This document shows, piece after piece, positions 55,710-63,912 of a stretch of DNA of 64,000 nt. The DNA is from Rhizobium sp. AQ_MP (GTDB taxonomy: Bacteria; Pseudomonadota; Alphaproteobacteria; Rhizobiales; Rhizobiaceae). The first letter of the stretch is position 1. The number at the start of each line of letters is the position of its first letter. The notes beneath the pieces are model-generated. The model saw only the letters and a program-made list of their open reading frames with translations. It made no database searches and was not told the origin of the DNA. The position numbers were made by a program, and so were the translations under genes. The stretch spans positions 85,310 through 149,309 of the forward strand of contig NZ_JACJVI010000011.1 of assembly GCF_014237835.1 (NCBI RefSeq). The letters run 5' to 3'.

Positions 55710-55937
55710 TCAGCCCTTGGGTGGAACGGGATCGTTTCCGAAGCTGCTGCGTTCGCGAATGCGACCGTCTTTCCCATGGATGTAAAGTTCGGTCTGGTGG
55801 GATCGGGCGATTTCGCGCGCGGCTGCGATAGCTTCGCCTTGTGTCGTATGAAGGCTGCTTGCACGGGTCGCACCGGCGCTCAGAACGCCCCATTTGCCCG
55901 ATCGCGGCACCACATGCTGTGCTTTCGACTTTGCCAT
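55710..55937 (-). CDS. DUF2188 domain protein
   Basis: A 75-residue protein, MAKSKAQHVVPRSGKWGVLS at the start, ending ERSSFGNDPVPPKG. This is the complete DUF2188 pattern: HVVPR..GWGV, RASSLHTTQGEAIAAAREIA, ELYIHGKDGRIRER. The family is small, widespread and of unknown function, sometimes near toxin or phage-related genes. It is the first gene of a two-gene unit with the Rossmann/TIR-like gene. Confidence 0.9.
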   Translation of the reverse strand: MAKSKAQHVVPRSGKWGVLSAGATRASSLHTTQGEAIAAAREIARSHQTELYIHGKDGRIRERSSFGNDPVPPKG

Positions 55938-55999
55938 GGTTTTCACTCGCTCCAACACACTTGAATATAGTCGAAGCGCGTTAATGTCGCCAGTGGTGC

Positions 56000-56740
56000 T
56001 TATTCCGGCATCCGGTAGTCGACCATCCTGTCTTCGCGCACCTGGTAGAGCTTGCCGGTTTCCGTCTGGTCCGGGCCGACAAGCGCCAGAAGCTTGGCAG
56101 CGACTTCGGAGGGATGCGGCAGGGTCGCGGGATCTTCGCCCGGCATGGCCTGGGCGCGCATGGCGGTGCGGGTGGCACCCGGATCGACGGACAAGACGCG
56201 CAGCGGCAGGCGCTGCGTTTCGGCAGCCCAGGTGCGGGCAAGCGCTTCGACTGCGGCCTTGGACGCGGAGTAGGGGCCCCAGAACGGCCGGCACTTGTGC
56301 GCGGCACCCGAGGACAGGATCAGCGCGCGGCCCTGGTCTGACTTGATCAGCAGCGGTTCGAGCGAGCGGATCAGCCGCCATGTTGCCGTCACGTTGATCG
56401 TCATGACCTTGTCGAACACCTTCGCCTCGACATGGCCGATGGGGGCGATCACGCCCAGAACGCCGGCATTCAAGACAGCAATATCGAGCTTGCCCCAGCG
56501 CTCGAATATATGGCCGCCGAGCTGGTCGATCGCCGCCATATCCGCGAGGTCGAATGGCACGAGCGTGGCTGAGCCACCGACCGCCTTGATAGCGTCGTCG
56601 AGCTCTTCCAGTCCGCCCACCGTGCGGGCGCAGGCGATCACATGCGCGCCGGCCTTGGCGAGTTCGATCGCGGTGAAATAGCCGATGCCGCGCGAGGCAC
56701 CCGTGACGAGCGCGAGCCGTCCCTTGAGGTCGATGGTCAT
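56000..56740 (-). CDS. Short-chain dehydrogenase/reductase
   Basis: A 246-residue classical SDR. TGASRGIG binds NAD(P), NAG is in AVLNAGVLG, the catalytic serine in ALILSSGAAH, and the YxxxK pair in GPYSASKAAVEAL. An arginine after the second strand (ARTVGGL) hints at NADPH preference. The substrate is unknown. It lies about 120 bp downstream of purF, beyond a palindromic repeat. Confidence 0.93.
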   Translation of the reverse strand: MTIDLKGRLALVTGASRGIGYFTAIELAKAGAHVIACARTVGGLEELDDAIKAVGGSATLVPFDLADMAAIDQLGGHIFERWGKLDIAVLNAGVLGVIAPIGHVEAKVFDKVMTINVTATWRLIRSLEPLLIKSDQGRALILSSGAAHKCRPFWGPYSASKAAVEALARTWAAETQRLPLRVLSVDPGATRTAMRAQAMPGEDPATLPHPSEVAAKLLALVGPDQTETGKLYQVREDRMVDYRMPE

Positions 56741-56758
56741 GGTCTGTCCTATATCCCT

Positions 56759-56856
56759 AGAGCATGTCCGGCTTAAGCCGGATTACGTGCTCTATCTCCT
56801 TGTTTTAGCGCAGTCCGGACGCAAAATCGCTGCCGCACTTTTGCTGGACCTGCTCG
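56759..56856. repeat. Palindromic intergenic element between purF and the SDR gene
   Basis: The left part is a hairpin with AGAGCA at 56759-56764 and TGCTCT at 56788-56793 enclosing a perfect 16-bp palindrome TCCGGCTTAAGCCGGA (56767-56782). The right part (CAGTCCGGACGCAAAATCG to TTTTGCTGGACCTGCTC) resembles a half-copy of another common rhizobial palindrome. It follows the purF stop by six bases and may stop purF transcription. Confidence 0.75.
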
Positions 56857-56861
56857 CGAGC

Positions 56862-58352
56862 TCAGCCGTTGGCGGCGAGCATGCTTTCCTTGCGGCCGGG
56901 CTTCTCGCTTTCCTTGTCGACAAGGCGCGTCGGATAGTCGCCGGTGAAGTAGTGATCGGTGAATTCCGGGTTTTGCGGATCACGCGGCTTGCCGCCGACG
57001 GCCATGTAGAGCCCGTCGATCGACAGGAAGGCGAGCGAGTCGGCGCCGATATACTTCGCCATCGCCGCTTCGTCGGCATACTGGTTGGCGAGCAGCTTGT
57101 CGCGGTCCGGCGTGTCGATGCCATAGAAGTCGGGATGGAAGATCATCGGTGAGGCGACGCGGATATGCACTTCCTTGGCACCGGCATCGCGGATCATCTG
57201 CACGATCTTCAGCGAGGTCGTGCCGCGGACGATGGAATCATCGACCAGCACGACGCGCTTGCCCTCGATCATCGCCCGGTTGGCCGAATGCTTGAGCTTG
57301 ACGCCGAAGGCACGGATCTGCTGGGTCGGCTCGATGAAGGTGCGGCCGACATAATGGTTGCGGATGATGCCGTATTCGAAGGGAATGCCGCTCTGCTGCG
57401 CATAGCCGAGTGCCGCCGGCGTGCCGCCATCCGGGACCGGAACCACGACATCGGCCTCAACAGGCGATTCCTTGGCGAGGTTCATGCCGGCATTCTTGCG
57501 GGTCGTGTAGACGTTGCGGCCGGCAACCACGGAATCTGGACGGGCGAAGTAGACATACTCGAACATGCAGACGCGTTCGGGCTGTGGCCGGGCGGGCATG
57601 CGGGACTCGATCGAGATCGAGCCGTCTGCCTGCGTTTCGCAGATCACGACTTCTCCGTTCTTGACGTCTCGGACGAACTTCGCGCCGATGATGTCAAGCG
57701 CGCAGGTTTCCGAGCAGAAGATCGGCTTACCGTCGAGTTCGCCCATGACCAGCGGGCGAATGCCGATCGGATCACGCGCGGCAATCAGCTTGGTGCGCGT
57801 GAGCGCGATCATCGCATAGCCGCCTTCCATCTGCCGGATGGCATCGATGAAGCGGTCGGTGGTCGAGGAATGGCGCGAGCGGGCGATCAGGTGAAGAACG
57901 ACTTCGGTATCCGAGGTCGACTGGCAGATCGCGCCGGTCGCGATGATTTGGCGGCGCAGCGTCAGCCCGTTGGTGAAGTTGCCATTGTGGGCAATTGCGA
58001 TGCCACCCTCTTCCAGTTCGGCAAACAGCGGTTGAACGTTGCGCAGCGCCACTTCGCCCGTGGTCGAGTAGCGGGTGTGGCCGATGGCCTGAGGGCCCGG
58101 CAGCTTCGCCAGTGTTGCCGGGTTCGTATAGTGGTCGCCAACGAGGCCCATATGCTTTTCGGTGTAGAACTGCCGGCCGTCGAAGGAGACGATACCGGCT
58201 GCTTCCTGACCGCGATGCTGGAGCGCATGCAGGCCAAGCGCCGTCAGCGTGGCCGCGTCCGGGTGGCCGAGTATGCCGAACACGCCGCACTCTTCATGGA
58301 ACTTGTCGTCCTGGCTGCCATAGACGACGTAAGAAGGGCTGATCTGCTTCAT
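56862..58352 (-). CDS. purF: Amidophosphoribosyltransferase
   Basis: A 496-residue enzyme of the first committed purine step: PRPP plus glutamine gives phosphoribosylamine. The propeptide ends before the catalytic C22 (EECGVFGILG), so the mature enzyme loses 21 residues. The glutaminase domain has HTRYSTTG and HNGNFTNG; the transferase domain has VVLVDDSIVRGTTS as the PRPP loop. It follows cvpA, the same pairing as in Escherichia coli (cvpA-purF). The 125-bp spacer contains a hairpin GCCGCCGG/CCGGCGGC (58408-58434). Confidence 0.97.
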   Translation of the reverse strand: MKQISPSYVVYGSQDDKFHEECGVFGILGHPDAATLTALGLHALQHRGQEAAGIVSFDGRQFYTEKHMGLVGDHYTNPATLAKLPGPQAIGHTRYSTTGEVALRNVQPLFAELEEGGIAIAHNGNFTNGLTLRRQIIATGAICQSTSDTEVVLHLIARSRHSSTTDRFIDAIRQMEGGYAMIALTRTKLIAARDPIGIRPLVMGELDGKPIFCSETCALDIIGAKFVRDVKNGEVVICETQADGSISIESRMPARPQPERVCMFEYVYFARPDSVVAGRNVYTTRKNAGMNLAKESPVEADVVVPVPDGGTPAALGYAQQSGIPFEYGIIRNHYVGRTFIEPTQQIRAFGVKLKHSANRAMIEGKRVVLVDDSIVRGTTSLKIVQMIRDAGAKEVHIRVASPMIFHPDFYGIDTPDRDKLLANQYADEAAMAKYIGADSLAFLSIDGLYMAVGGKPRDPQNPEFTDHYFTGDYPTRLVDKESEKPGRKESMLAANG

Positions 58353-58477
58353 GGCGAGGGCCTTTGCTCCGGGGACAGACGCGGGATGCTGCGCTTTGAA
58401 CAGGTAAGCCGCCGGTCTGTCCCGATCCGGCGGCGTCTGTCTAGTCTCAAGTCGCGCGACCGTCGGCCGCGAGACGA

Positions 58478-59089
58478 TCAGTTGCTCGGTGCAGGCGTCA
58501 CGGCGGCCGGAGCCTGGTCGGCAGGGGCCTGTTCGGCCGGGGCCGTCTCACCGGACGTGCCGGCTTCGTTCGCCTCACGACCCAGGATACGCTCACGGAT
58601 CTGCGGCTCGATGTCCTGCGGTAGCACGGCCTCCAGCTTCAGAACGAGCGCATCCAGGAACGGCTTGGATTTCGAGTTGTTCACCCAGTCCGGACGCTGC
58701 GGCTCGTTGATCAGCCAGTTCCAGAAGGCGACGGCGACGACGAGCAGCAAGAGGCCGCGTGCTGCGCCAAAGAGGAAGCCGAGCGTGCGATCGAGCGCGC
58801 CGATGCGGCTGTCGATAATGAAGTCGGCAATACGCGAGGTGATAAAGGAGATCACGATCAGCGCGATCAGGAAGATGATGCCGGCCGAACCTGCCATGGC
58901 GATCCGGGCATCGCTCGTGTAATTCAGCAGATAAGGCACGAGGACCGGGTAGAGATAATATGCGGCAACGACCGAACCTGCCCAGCTCGCGATGGACAGC
59001 ACTTCACGCGAGAAGCCGCGCACCATCGCCAGCACCGCGGAGAAGAGGACGACGCCGATGACGATACCGTCAAAGATTGTGATGGGCAT
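58478..59089 (-). CDS. cvpA: CvpA family membrane protein
   Basis: A 203-residue protein with four hydrophobic segments (from MPITIFDGIVIGVVLFSAVL) and the CvpA phrase RGFSREVLSIASWAGSVVAA. A disordered C-terminal tail rich in Pro, Ala and Glu (GETAPAEQAPADQAPAAVTP) is common in alphaproteobacteria. Named for colicin V production, it is more often tied to envelope stress and purine operons. The frame opens at 59104; ATG 59089 is preferred. It lies between radA and purF. Confidence 0.92.
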   Translation of the reverse strand: MPITIFDGIVIGVVLFSAVLAMVRGFSREVLSIASWAGSVVAAYYLYPVLVPYLLNYTSDARIAMAGSAGIIFLIALIVISFITSRIADFIIDSRIGALDRTLGFLFGAARGLLLLVVAVAFWNWLINEPQRPDWVNNSKSKPFLDALVLKLEAVLPQDIEPQIRERILGREANEAGTSGETAPAEQAPADQAPAAVTPAPSN

Positions 59090-59175
59090 AAATTCCAACT
59101 CCAAGGCTGCCGGAAAAGACCGGCATTGATGTCACCGCGGATCCGCCCGAACGCCTCGAGAGACGTCGCATCGGA

Positions 59176-60579
59176 TCAACCATCCTCCTGATCCGTGCGG
59201 GCCTTCAGCCGGGAACCGGCGATGCGCGCCACAAGATCGGGAAGGCTGTCCACTTCCCTCCATTTGCCCTTCGAACCCTTTGGAAGGTCCGGCGAGGCAG
59301 CCGGCAAGACCGCAGCGGAGAAACCGAGCTTTTCCGCCTCTTTCAGCCTCTGGGCCGTGTGGGCCACCGGCCTCACAGCCCCCGAAAGACTGACTTCGCC
59401 GAAATAGACGCAATCGGCCGGAAGGGCAAGACCGGCCAGCGACGAAACCAGTGCCGAAGCAATCGCCATGTCGGCTGCCGGTTCGCTGATCCGGTAGCCG
59501 CCGGCAACGTTCAGATAGACGTCATGTTGCCCGAGCCTGACCCCGCAATGCGCCTCCAATACCGCCAAAATCATGGCAAGCCGGGACGAATCCCAGCCGA
59601 CGACGGCACGGCGGGGCGTGCCGAGCGACGTGGCGGCCACCAGAGCCTGGACCTCGACCAGAACGGGCCTGGTGCCCTCCATGCCGGCAAAGACGGCGGC
59701 GCCGGGCGCCTTTTCGTTGCGTTCGCCAAGGAAGAGCTCGGAGGGATTGGCGACCTCCCGCAGCCCCTTGTCCGACATTTCGAAGACGCCGATCTCGTCG
59801 GTCGGCCCGAAGCGGTTCTTGACCGTGCGCAGGATGCGGTAGTGATGGCCACGATCGCCTTCGAAATAGAGAACGGCGTCCACCATGTGCTCGACGACGC
59901 GCGGACCAGCGATCTGGCCTTCCTTGGTCACATGCCCGACAAGCACCATGGTTGCACCGGTCTGCTTGGCAAAGCGGATCATCGCCTGCACGCCCGTGCG
60001 CACCTGGGTGACGGTCCCCGGCGCGCTGTCGGCGGTATCGCTCCACAGCGTCTGGATCGAATCGATGATCACGAGGTCCGGCCGTTTGCCTTCGGCCAGA
60101 GTCGCCAGGATGTCCTCGACATTGGTCTCGGCCGCCAGCAGCACGTCGGTATCGGCGGCTCCGAGACGCTGCGCCCGAAGCCGAACCTGCGCCACGGCCT
60201 CTTCACCGGAGACGTAGATGACCCGATGTCCGCGCCGGGAAAGCGCGGCCGCCGCCTGCATCAGAAGCGTCGACTTGCCGATGCCGGGATCGCCGCCGAT
60301 CAACACCGCCGAACCACGCACGAAGCCGCCGCCGGTCGCCCTGTCGAGTTCGCCCATGCCGGTCGGAATGCGCGGCGCCTCCTCGATCTCGCCGGAGAGC
60401 GAGGTGAGCGTGACGGGCCGGCCTTTCTTCGGCGCCTTGCCGGGACCCGACCCGATCCCGCCCATCGGATCTTCCTCGACGATGGTGTTCCACTCGCCGC
60501 AGCCATCACATTTTCCCGCCCAGCGGGTGTGAACGGTGCCGCAGTTTTGGCAGACGAACTGAGTCTTGGCTTTGGCCAT
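59176..60579 (-). CDS. radA: DNA repair protein RadA
   Basis: A 467-residue RadA (Sms). The N-terminal zinc finger is FVCQNCGTVHTRWAGKCDGC, Walker A is GGDPGIGKSTL, and the RadA-specific KNRFG motif is in VKNRFGPTDEIGVFEM. The C-terminal domain resembles the Lon protease domain and includes GGYRISEPAADMAIASALVS. It drives branch migration at recombination intermediates. Its ATG lies three bases after parE. The usual rhizobial order alr-radA-cvpA-purF is interrupted by the toxin-antitoxin pair just upstream. Confidence 0.97.
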   Translation of the reverse strand: MAKAKTQFVCQNCGTVHTRWAGKCDGCGEWNTIVEEDPMGGIGSGPGKAPKKGRPVTLTSLSGEIEEAPRIPTGMGELDRATGGGFVRGSAVLIGGDPGIGKSTLLMQAAAALSRRGHRVIYVSGEEAVAQVRLRAQRLGAADTDVLLAAETNVEDILATLAEGKRPDLVIIDSIQTLWSDTADSAPGTVTQVRTGVQAMIRFAKQTGATMVLVGHVTKEGQIAGPRVVEHMVDAVLYFEGDRGHHYRILRTVKNRFGPTDEIGVFEMSDKGLREVANPSELFLGERNEKAPGAAVFAGMEGTRPVLVEVQALVAATSLGTPRRAVVGWDSSRLAMILAVLEAHCGVRLGQHDVYLNVAGGYRISEPAADMAIASALVSSLAGLALPADCVYFGEVSLSGAVRPVAHTAQRLKEAEKLGFSAAVLPAASPDLPKGSKGKWREVDSLPDLVARIAGSRLKARTDQEDG

Positions 60580-60582
60580 GAA

Positions 60583-60897
60583 TTATGGGTCGCTTTCGGG
60601 GAAATCGTCGAGGGAGATGTTTTGGCGGCCGTGCTTCACACGAAGGACTGTGATAGTCTCATCGCAGACACGAATGAAGAACCGGCGCTCCTTGAACGTG
60701 AAGGCACGAATGTCGTCACGCAAATGGTCCGTCTTTGTCCCGGTAAGACCGAGTCGTGCCAATGCTTCGATCCGTTGGTAGAGTCCGATGACGAATGCAT
60801 CCGCGAAGGCAGGATCGAATTGGGCTATGTAGGAATAGATCGAACGTAGATCGTTTCTGGCGGCGGTGGTCCACTTCACCTTACGGCTGGTGGGCAT
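60583..60897 (-). CDS. RelE/ParE-family toxin
   Basis: A 104-residue toxin. ARNDLRSIYSYIAQFDPAFA is the amphipathic N-terminal hairpin, and FFIRVCDETITVLRVKHGRQ the C-terminal strands of ParE-like toxins. ParE members usually act on DNA gyrase and RelE members on mRNA; sequence alone does not decide. Its start overlaps the antitoxin gene by 17 bases and its stop lies three bases before the radA start, so a radA transcript from further upstream would also express the pair. Confidence 0.9.
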   Translation of the reverse strand: MPTSRKVKWTTAARNDLRSIYSYIAQFDPAFADAFVIGLYQRIEALARLGLTGTKTDHLRDDIRAFTFKERRFFIRVCDETITVLRVKHGRQNISLDDFPESDP

Positions 60898-61135
60898 CGA
60901 TCAGACCCCGTTTGATGTCTGCAAGCAGATCCTCCGCGTTCTCGTAGGTGTGAACTCGACCGGCCTCGACATCATCAAGCCCCTCCTGAATAAACTGACG
61001 AAGTTCGGCATCGTCCCGTTCACGCAGCAGTTCCAGACCGGCAGCAACCACCGCATCGACTGTCTCATAGAGGCCGGAGCTTAGTTTCTCTGCCACGAAC
61101 TCCGCGTCTCTGGCGCTCAATTGAATGCGCTGCAT
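60881..61135 (-). CDS. ParD-like antitoxin
   Basis: An 84-residue protein starting MQRIQLSARDAEFVAEKLSS at 61135, a ribbon-helix-helix pattern. It continues GLYETVDAVVAAGLELLRER, the usual second part of ParD proteins, and a C-terminal toxin-binding tail. It precedes and overlaps the toxin gene, the standard order, and probably autoregulates the pair. The frame is open from 61189, but 61135 gives the conserved start. Confidence 0.9.
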   Translation of the reverse strand: MQRIQLSARDAEFVAEKLSSGLYETVDAVVAAGLELLRERDDAELRQFIQEGLDDVEAGRVHTYENAEDLLADIKRGLIDAHQP

Positions 61136-61207
61136 CGTCTGGACTCCATCCTGAACTAGACCGAGAAGGCTGGAACAATAGCAGAACAAATCCGCCCGCG
61201 CCAGACC

Positions 61208-62374
61208 TCACTCCTCCCCTTCAAGATAGATCCGCTCGTAGCGCAGACCGAGCCCGGTGAGCATCTCATAGCCGATCGTCCCGGCCGCGCGGGCCACGTC
61301 GTCGAGCGGCATGGAGGGGCCGAGGAGCTCGATGTAGTCGCCACTGCGCACGGCGTTCTCGGGGAGATCGGTGATGTCGAAGATGGTGAGATCCATGGTG
61401 ACCCGCCCGACGACCGGCACGCGTCGACCCGCGATCACGCCCTGAGCACCGGCAATTCCCGTGCCGCGCAATGCAATGCCGGAGCCGGAGAGATTGCGCA
61501 GATAGCCGTCGGCGTAACCGACGCTTGCGACCGCAAGGCGGCTGTCTCGTGAAAGCAGATGGGTTGCGCCGTAAGAGACGCTTTCGCCGGCCTTGGCCTC
61601 GCGGATCTGCAGGATGCGCGCCTCGGCCTTGACCACCGGCTGCATCGGGTTTTTCGCGCCGTTGACGGCCTCGCCACCGTAAAGCGCGATACCCGGGCGG
61701 GTCAGATCGAAGTGGTAATCGGACCCGAGGAAGATGCCGGCGGATGCCGATAGACTGGAATCAACACCTTCGAAAGCCGCGCTAACCTCTCGAAATTTCT
61801 CGAGTTGCTGGCGGTTCATCGGCGAGGATGGATCATCGCCACAGGCAAGGTGGCTCATGACCAGCACCGGATCGAGGCTTGCCGGTCGTGAGACGTCATC
61901 GGTGAGCGCGATTGCCTCCGCCATCGGCAGGCCAAGCCTGTTGAAGCCGGTGTCGACATGCAGGGCACAGGGGTAGGGGCCACGCTCAGTCAGCACCGCC
62001 ATCCAGAAGGCGAGCTGTTCTTCGGATGCGATCACCGGCACCAGGTCATTCTCGAAGAAGATTTCTTCCTGATCCGGCCAGATACCTGAGAGCACGAAGA
62101 TTCGGGCTTCCGGTGCATAGGGGCGAAGCGTTGCGCCTTCCGATGGCACGGCGACGAAGAAGTCACGGGCACCGGCGCGGTAGAGCACCTGGCCGACATC
62201 CTCGATTCCGAGTCCATAGGCATCCGCCTTGACGACGGCTGCCGCCCGCGCCTTGGTCGATCGCCGAGCCATCTCCCGCCAGTTGTCGGCGATCGCCGAG
62301 AGATCGACAGTGAGGCGCAGCGGTGCCGAAAGAAACTCCTCCGGCGCATCGAGGATGGTGAAACGGTCTGTCAT
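61208..62374 (-). CDS. alr: Alanine racemase
   Basis: A 388-residue PLP enzyme that makes D-alanine for peptidoglycan. The Schiff-base lysine is K49 in AAVVKADAYGLG, the opposing catalytic tyrosine lies in SVSYGATHLL, and the C-terminal beta domain has VVGRVTMDLTIFDITDLP. The frame remains open to 63262, antisense to the AraC gene, but ATG 62374 (MTDRFTILDAP) is the normal start. The AraC regulator gene diverges 84 bp away. Confidence 0.96.
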   Translation of the reverse strand: MTDRFTILDAPEEFLSAPLRLTVDLSAIADNWREMARRSTKARAAAVVKADAYGLGIEDVGQVLYRAGARDFFVAVPSEGATLRPYAPEARIFVLSGIWPDQEEIFFENDLVPVIASEEQLAFWMAVLTERGPYPCALHVDTGFNRLGLPMAEAIALTDDVSRPASLDPVLVMSHLACGDDPSSPMNRQQLEKFREVSAAFEGVDSSLSASAGIFLGSDYHFDLTRPGIALYGGEAVNGAKNPMQPVVKAEARILQIREAKAGESVSYGATHLLSRDSRLAVASVGYADGYLRNLSGSGIALRGTGIAGAQGVIAGRRVPVVGRVTMDLTIFDITDLPENAVRSGDYIELLGPSMPLDDVARAAGTIGYEMLTGLGLRYERIYLEGEE

Positions 62375-62458
62375 GAAGGCTTCGGGTCGGTTGATCTGTC
62401 CGGCGACCCTAGCACTTTTCTTCAAGACGAAAATGCGGCGGCCCGATATTATGCTGCT

Positions 62459-63322
62459 ATGCACAGTGTTTCGCAGCAAGAGGCGGCTGAAGCCAATCCG
62501 GTCTCGCGGCAGGAGCAGACCCGCTTCTGGCGGGATGCCCGTTTCCGCGACATGGAATGCCTGACGGCCTCCTTCATCACCCATGAATTCTCGCCGCATT
62601 CGCACGACACGTTTTCCATCGGCGCGATCGAGGTCGGCTGTCAGGTGGCGAGTATCCGCGGCACGCGCGAACACACCGGTCCCGGCGCGCTCTACCTGAT
62701 CAATCCCGGCGAAATCCATGACGGCCAGCCCGGTGCGCCGGAGGGCTATCGCTACCGGATGATCTATCCCGAGCTGGGCCTGCTGACCGACGTCATAGAG
62801 GACGTGACGGGTCGCGCCTTCAACGGCACGCCAAGCTTTGGCCGCCAGTTGCTGACCGATCCGGAGCTCGCCCGTGCCTTCAATCTTGCTCATCGGCGTA
62901 TCGAAAGCGGCCACGCGGCTGCGCTGGAGGGCGAGGAGAGCATGTATTGCGTGCTCGCCACCATGTTCGCGCGCCACGGCAGCGAGATCATCCGCGCGCC
63001 TGATCACAACGAACCGCTCGCCATGCGCCGGGTGCGCGACTATCTCGCCTCTCACTTCGACGAGGAGATCGGGCTCGAGACACTGGCGAAGATCGCGGGG
63101 CTCAGTCGCGCGCACATGATCCGCGCCTTCCGCAAGCAGTATTTCATCACCCCGCATGCCTTCCAGACCGACATGCGCATCCGCCATGCCCGGCATCTGC
63201 TTCGCACCGGCGCCACGCCGTCGGATACCGCTGTCGCCTGCGGCTTTGCCGACCAGGCGCATATGACCCGGCAGTTCAAGGCCCGTACGGGTCTCACCCC
63301 TGCAATCTTTCGTGCGGGCTGA
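62459..63322 (+). CDS. AraC-family transcriptional regulator with cupin-type N-terminus
   Basis: A 287-residue regulator. The N-terminal sensing domain has HEFSPHSHDTFSIGAIEVG and INPGEIHDGQPG, the pattern of the AraC_binding cupin. The C-terminal pair of helix-turn-helix motifs is GLETLAKIAGLSRAHMIRAF and PSDTAVACGFADQAHMTRQF. Members of this branch often sit beside LysE or AzlC-type amino acid exporters, so control of the adjacent azlC is the simplest reading. It diverges from alr. Confidence 0.92.
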   Translation: MHSVSQQEAAEANPVSRQEQTRFWRDARFRDMECLTASFITHEFSPHSHDTFSIGAIEVGCQVASIRGTREHTGPGALYLINPGEIHDGQPGAPEGYRYRMIYPELGLLTDVIEDVTGRAFNGTPSFGRQLLTDPELARAFNLAHRRIESGHAAALEGEESMYCVLATMFARHGSEIIRAPDHNEPLAMRRVRDYLASHFDEEIGLETLAKIAGLSRAHMIRAFRKQYFITPHAFQTDMRIRHARHLLRTGATPSDTAVACGFADQAHMTRQFKARTGLTPAIFRAG

Positions 63323-63379
63323 TCACTTTCCTTCAAGACGTCTCAGGTGGGCGGCCTTATCCCGGCGAGACAAGATCTC

Positions 63380-63912
63380 ATGGAAACACGCATGCCATCC
63401 TCCTCACACCTCGAATTCCGCCAGGGGTTCCGATCCATCCTTCCGCTGACCGTCGCCGTCGTGCCGATCGGCCTCGTATTCGGCGCTGTCGCCGCCACCA
63501 AGGGGCTATCTGCGCTCGAAGCCATGCTGATGAGCGCGCTGGTCTTTGCCGGCGGCTCGCAGTTTGTCGCGATGGACCTCTGGAGCCATCCCGCCAGCAT
63601 AGCAGCACTTGGCATGGCCGCCCTGCTCGTCAATGTCAGGCATGTGCTGATGGGCGCTTCCATCTCGCGCCACATGGGAGCCTTTTCGTTCCGGCAGAAG
63701 GCTTCCTCGATGCTCTTCCTGGCCGATGAAATCTGGGCCGTTGCCGAATTCCACGCCCGGGATCATCGCCTCAGTCCGGCCTGGTTCTTCGGCGCGGCCT
63801 TGCCCTTCTATGCCGCCTGGGTGCTGTCGGGGCTGATCGGCGCCTTGCTCGGAGGCCTCGTCGGTGATCCCGCCGTGATTGCGATGGACTTCGTCTTTCC
63901 GGCGGTCTTCGT
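63380..63912 (+). pseudogene. azlC: AzlC-family branched-chain amino acid exporter subunit, interrupted
   Basis: From ATG 63380 the frame matches AzlC: GFRSILPLTVAVVPIGLVFG, MLMSALVFAGGSQFVAMDLW, LLVNVRHVLMGASISRHMGA, FLADEIWAVAEFHARDH, ALPFYAAWVLSG and a C-terminal MDFVFPAVF. Right after this conserved phrase (residue 178) the sequence no longer follows the family, and a likely IS end starts at 63913. The C-terminal quarter with the last membrane segments is missing from the window. It may resume past the insertion. With AzlD it would export branched-chain amino acids. Confidence 0.8.

Noticed and set aside
61208..63262. Extended alr frame of 684 codons
   Set aside because: The extra N-terminal 296 codons run antisense to the AraC gene; alanine racemase starts at 62374.
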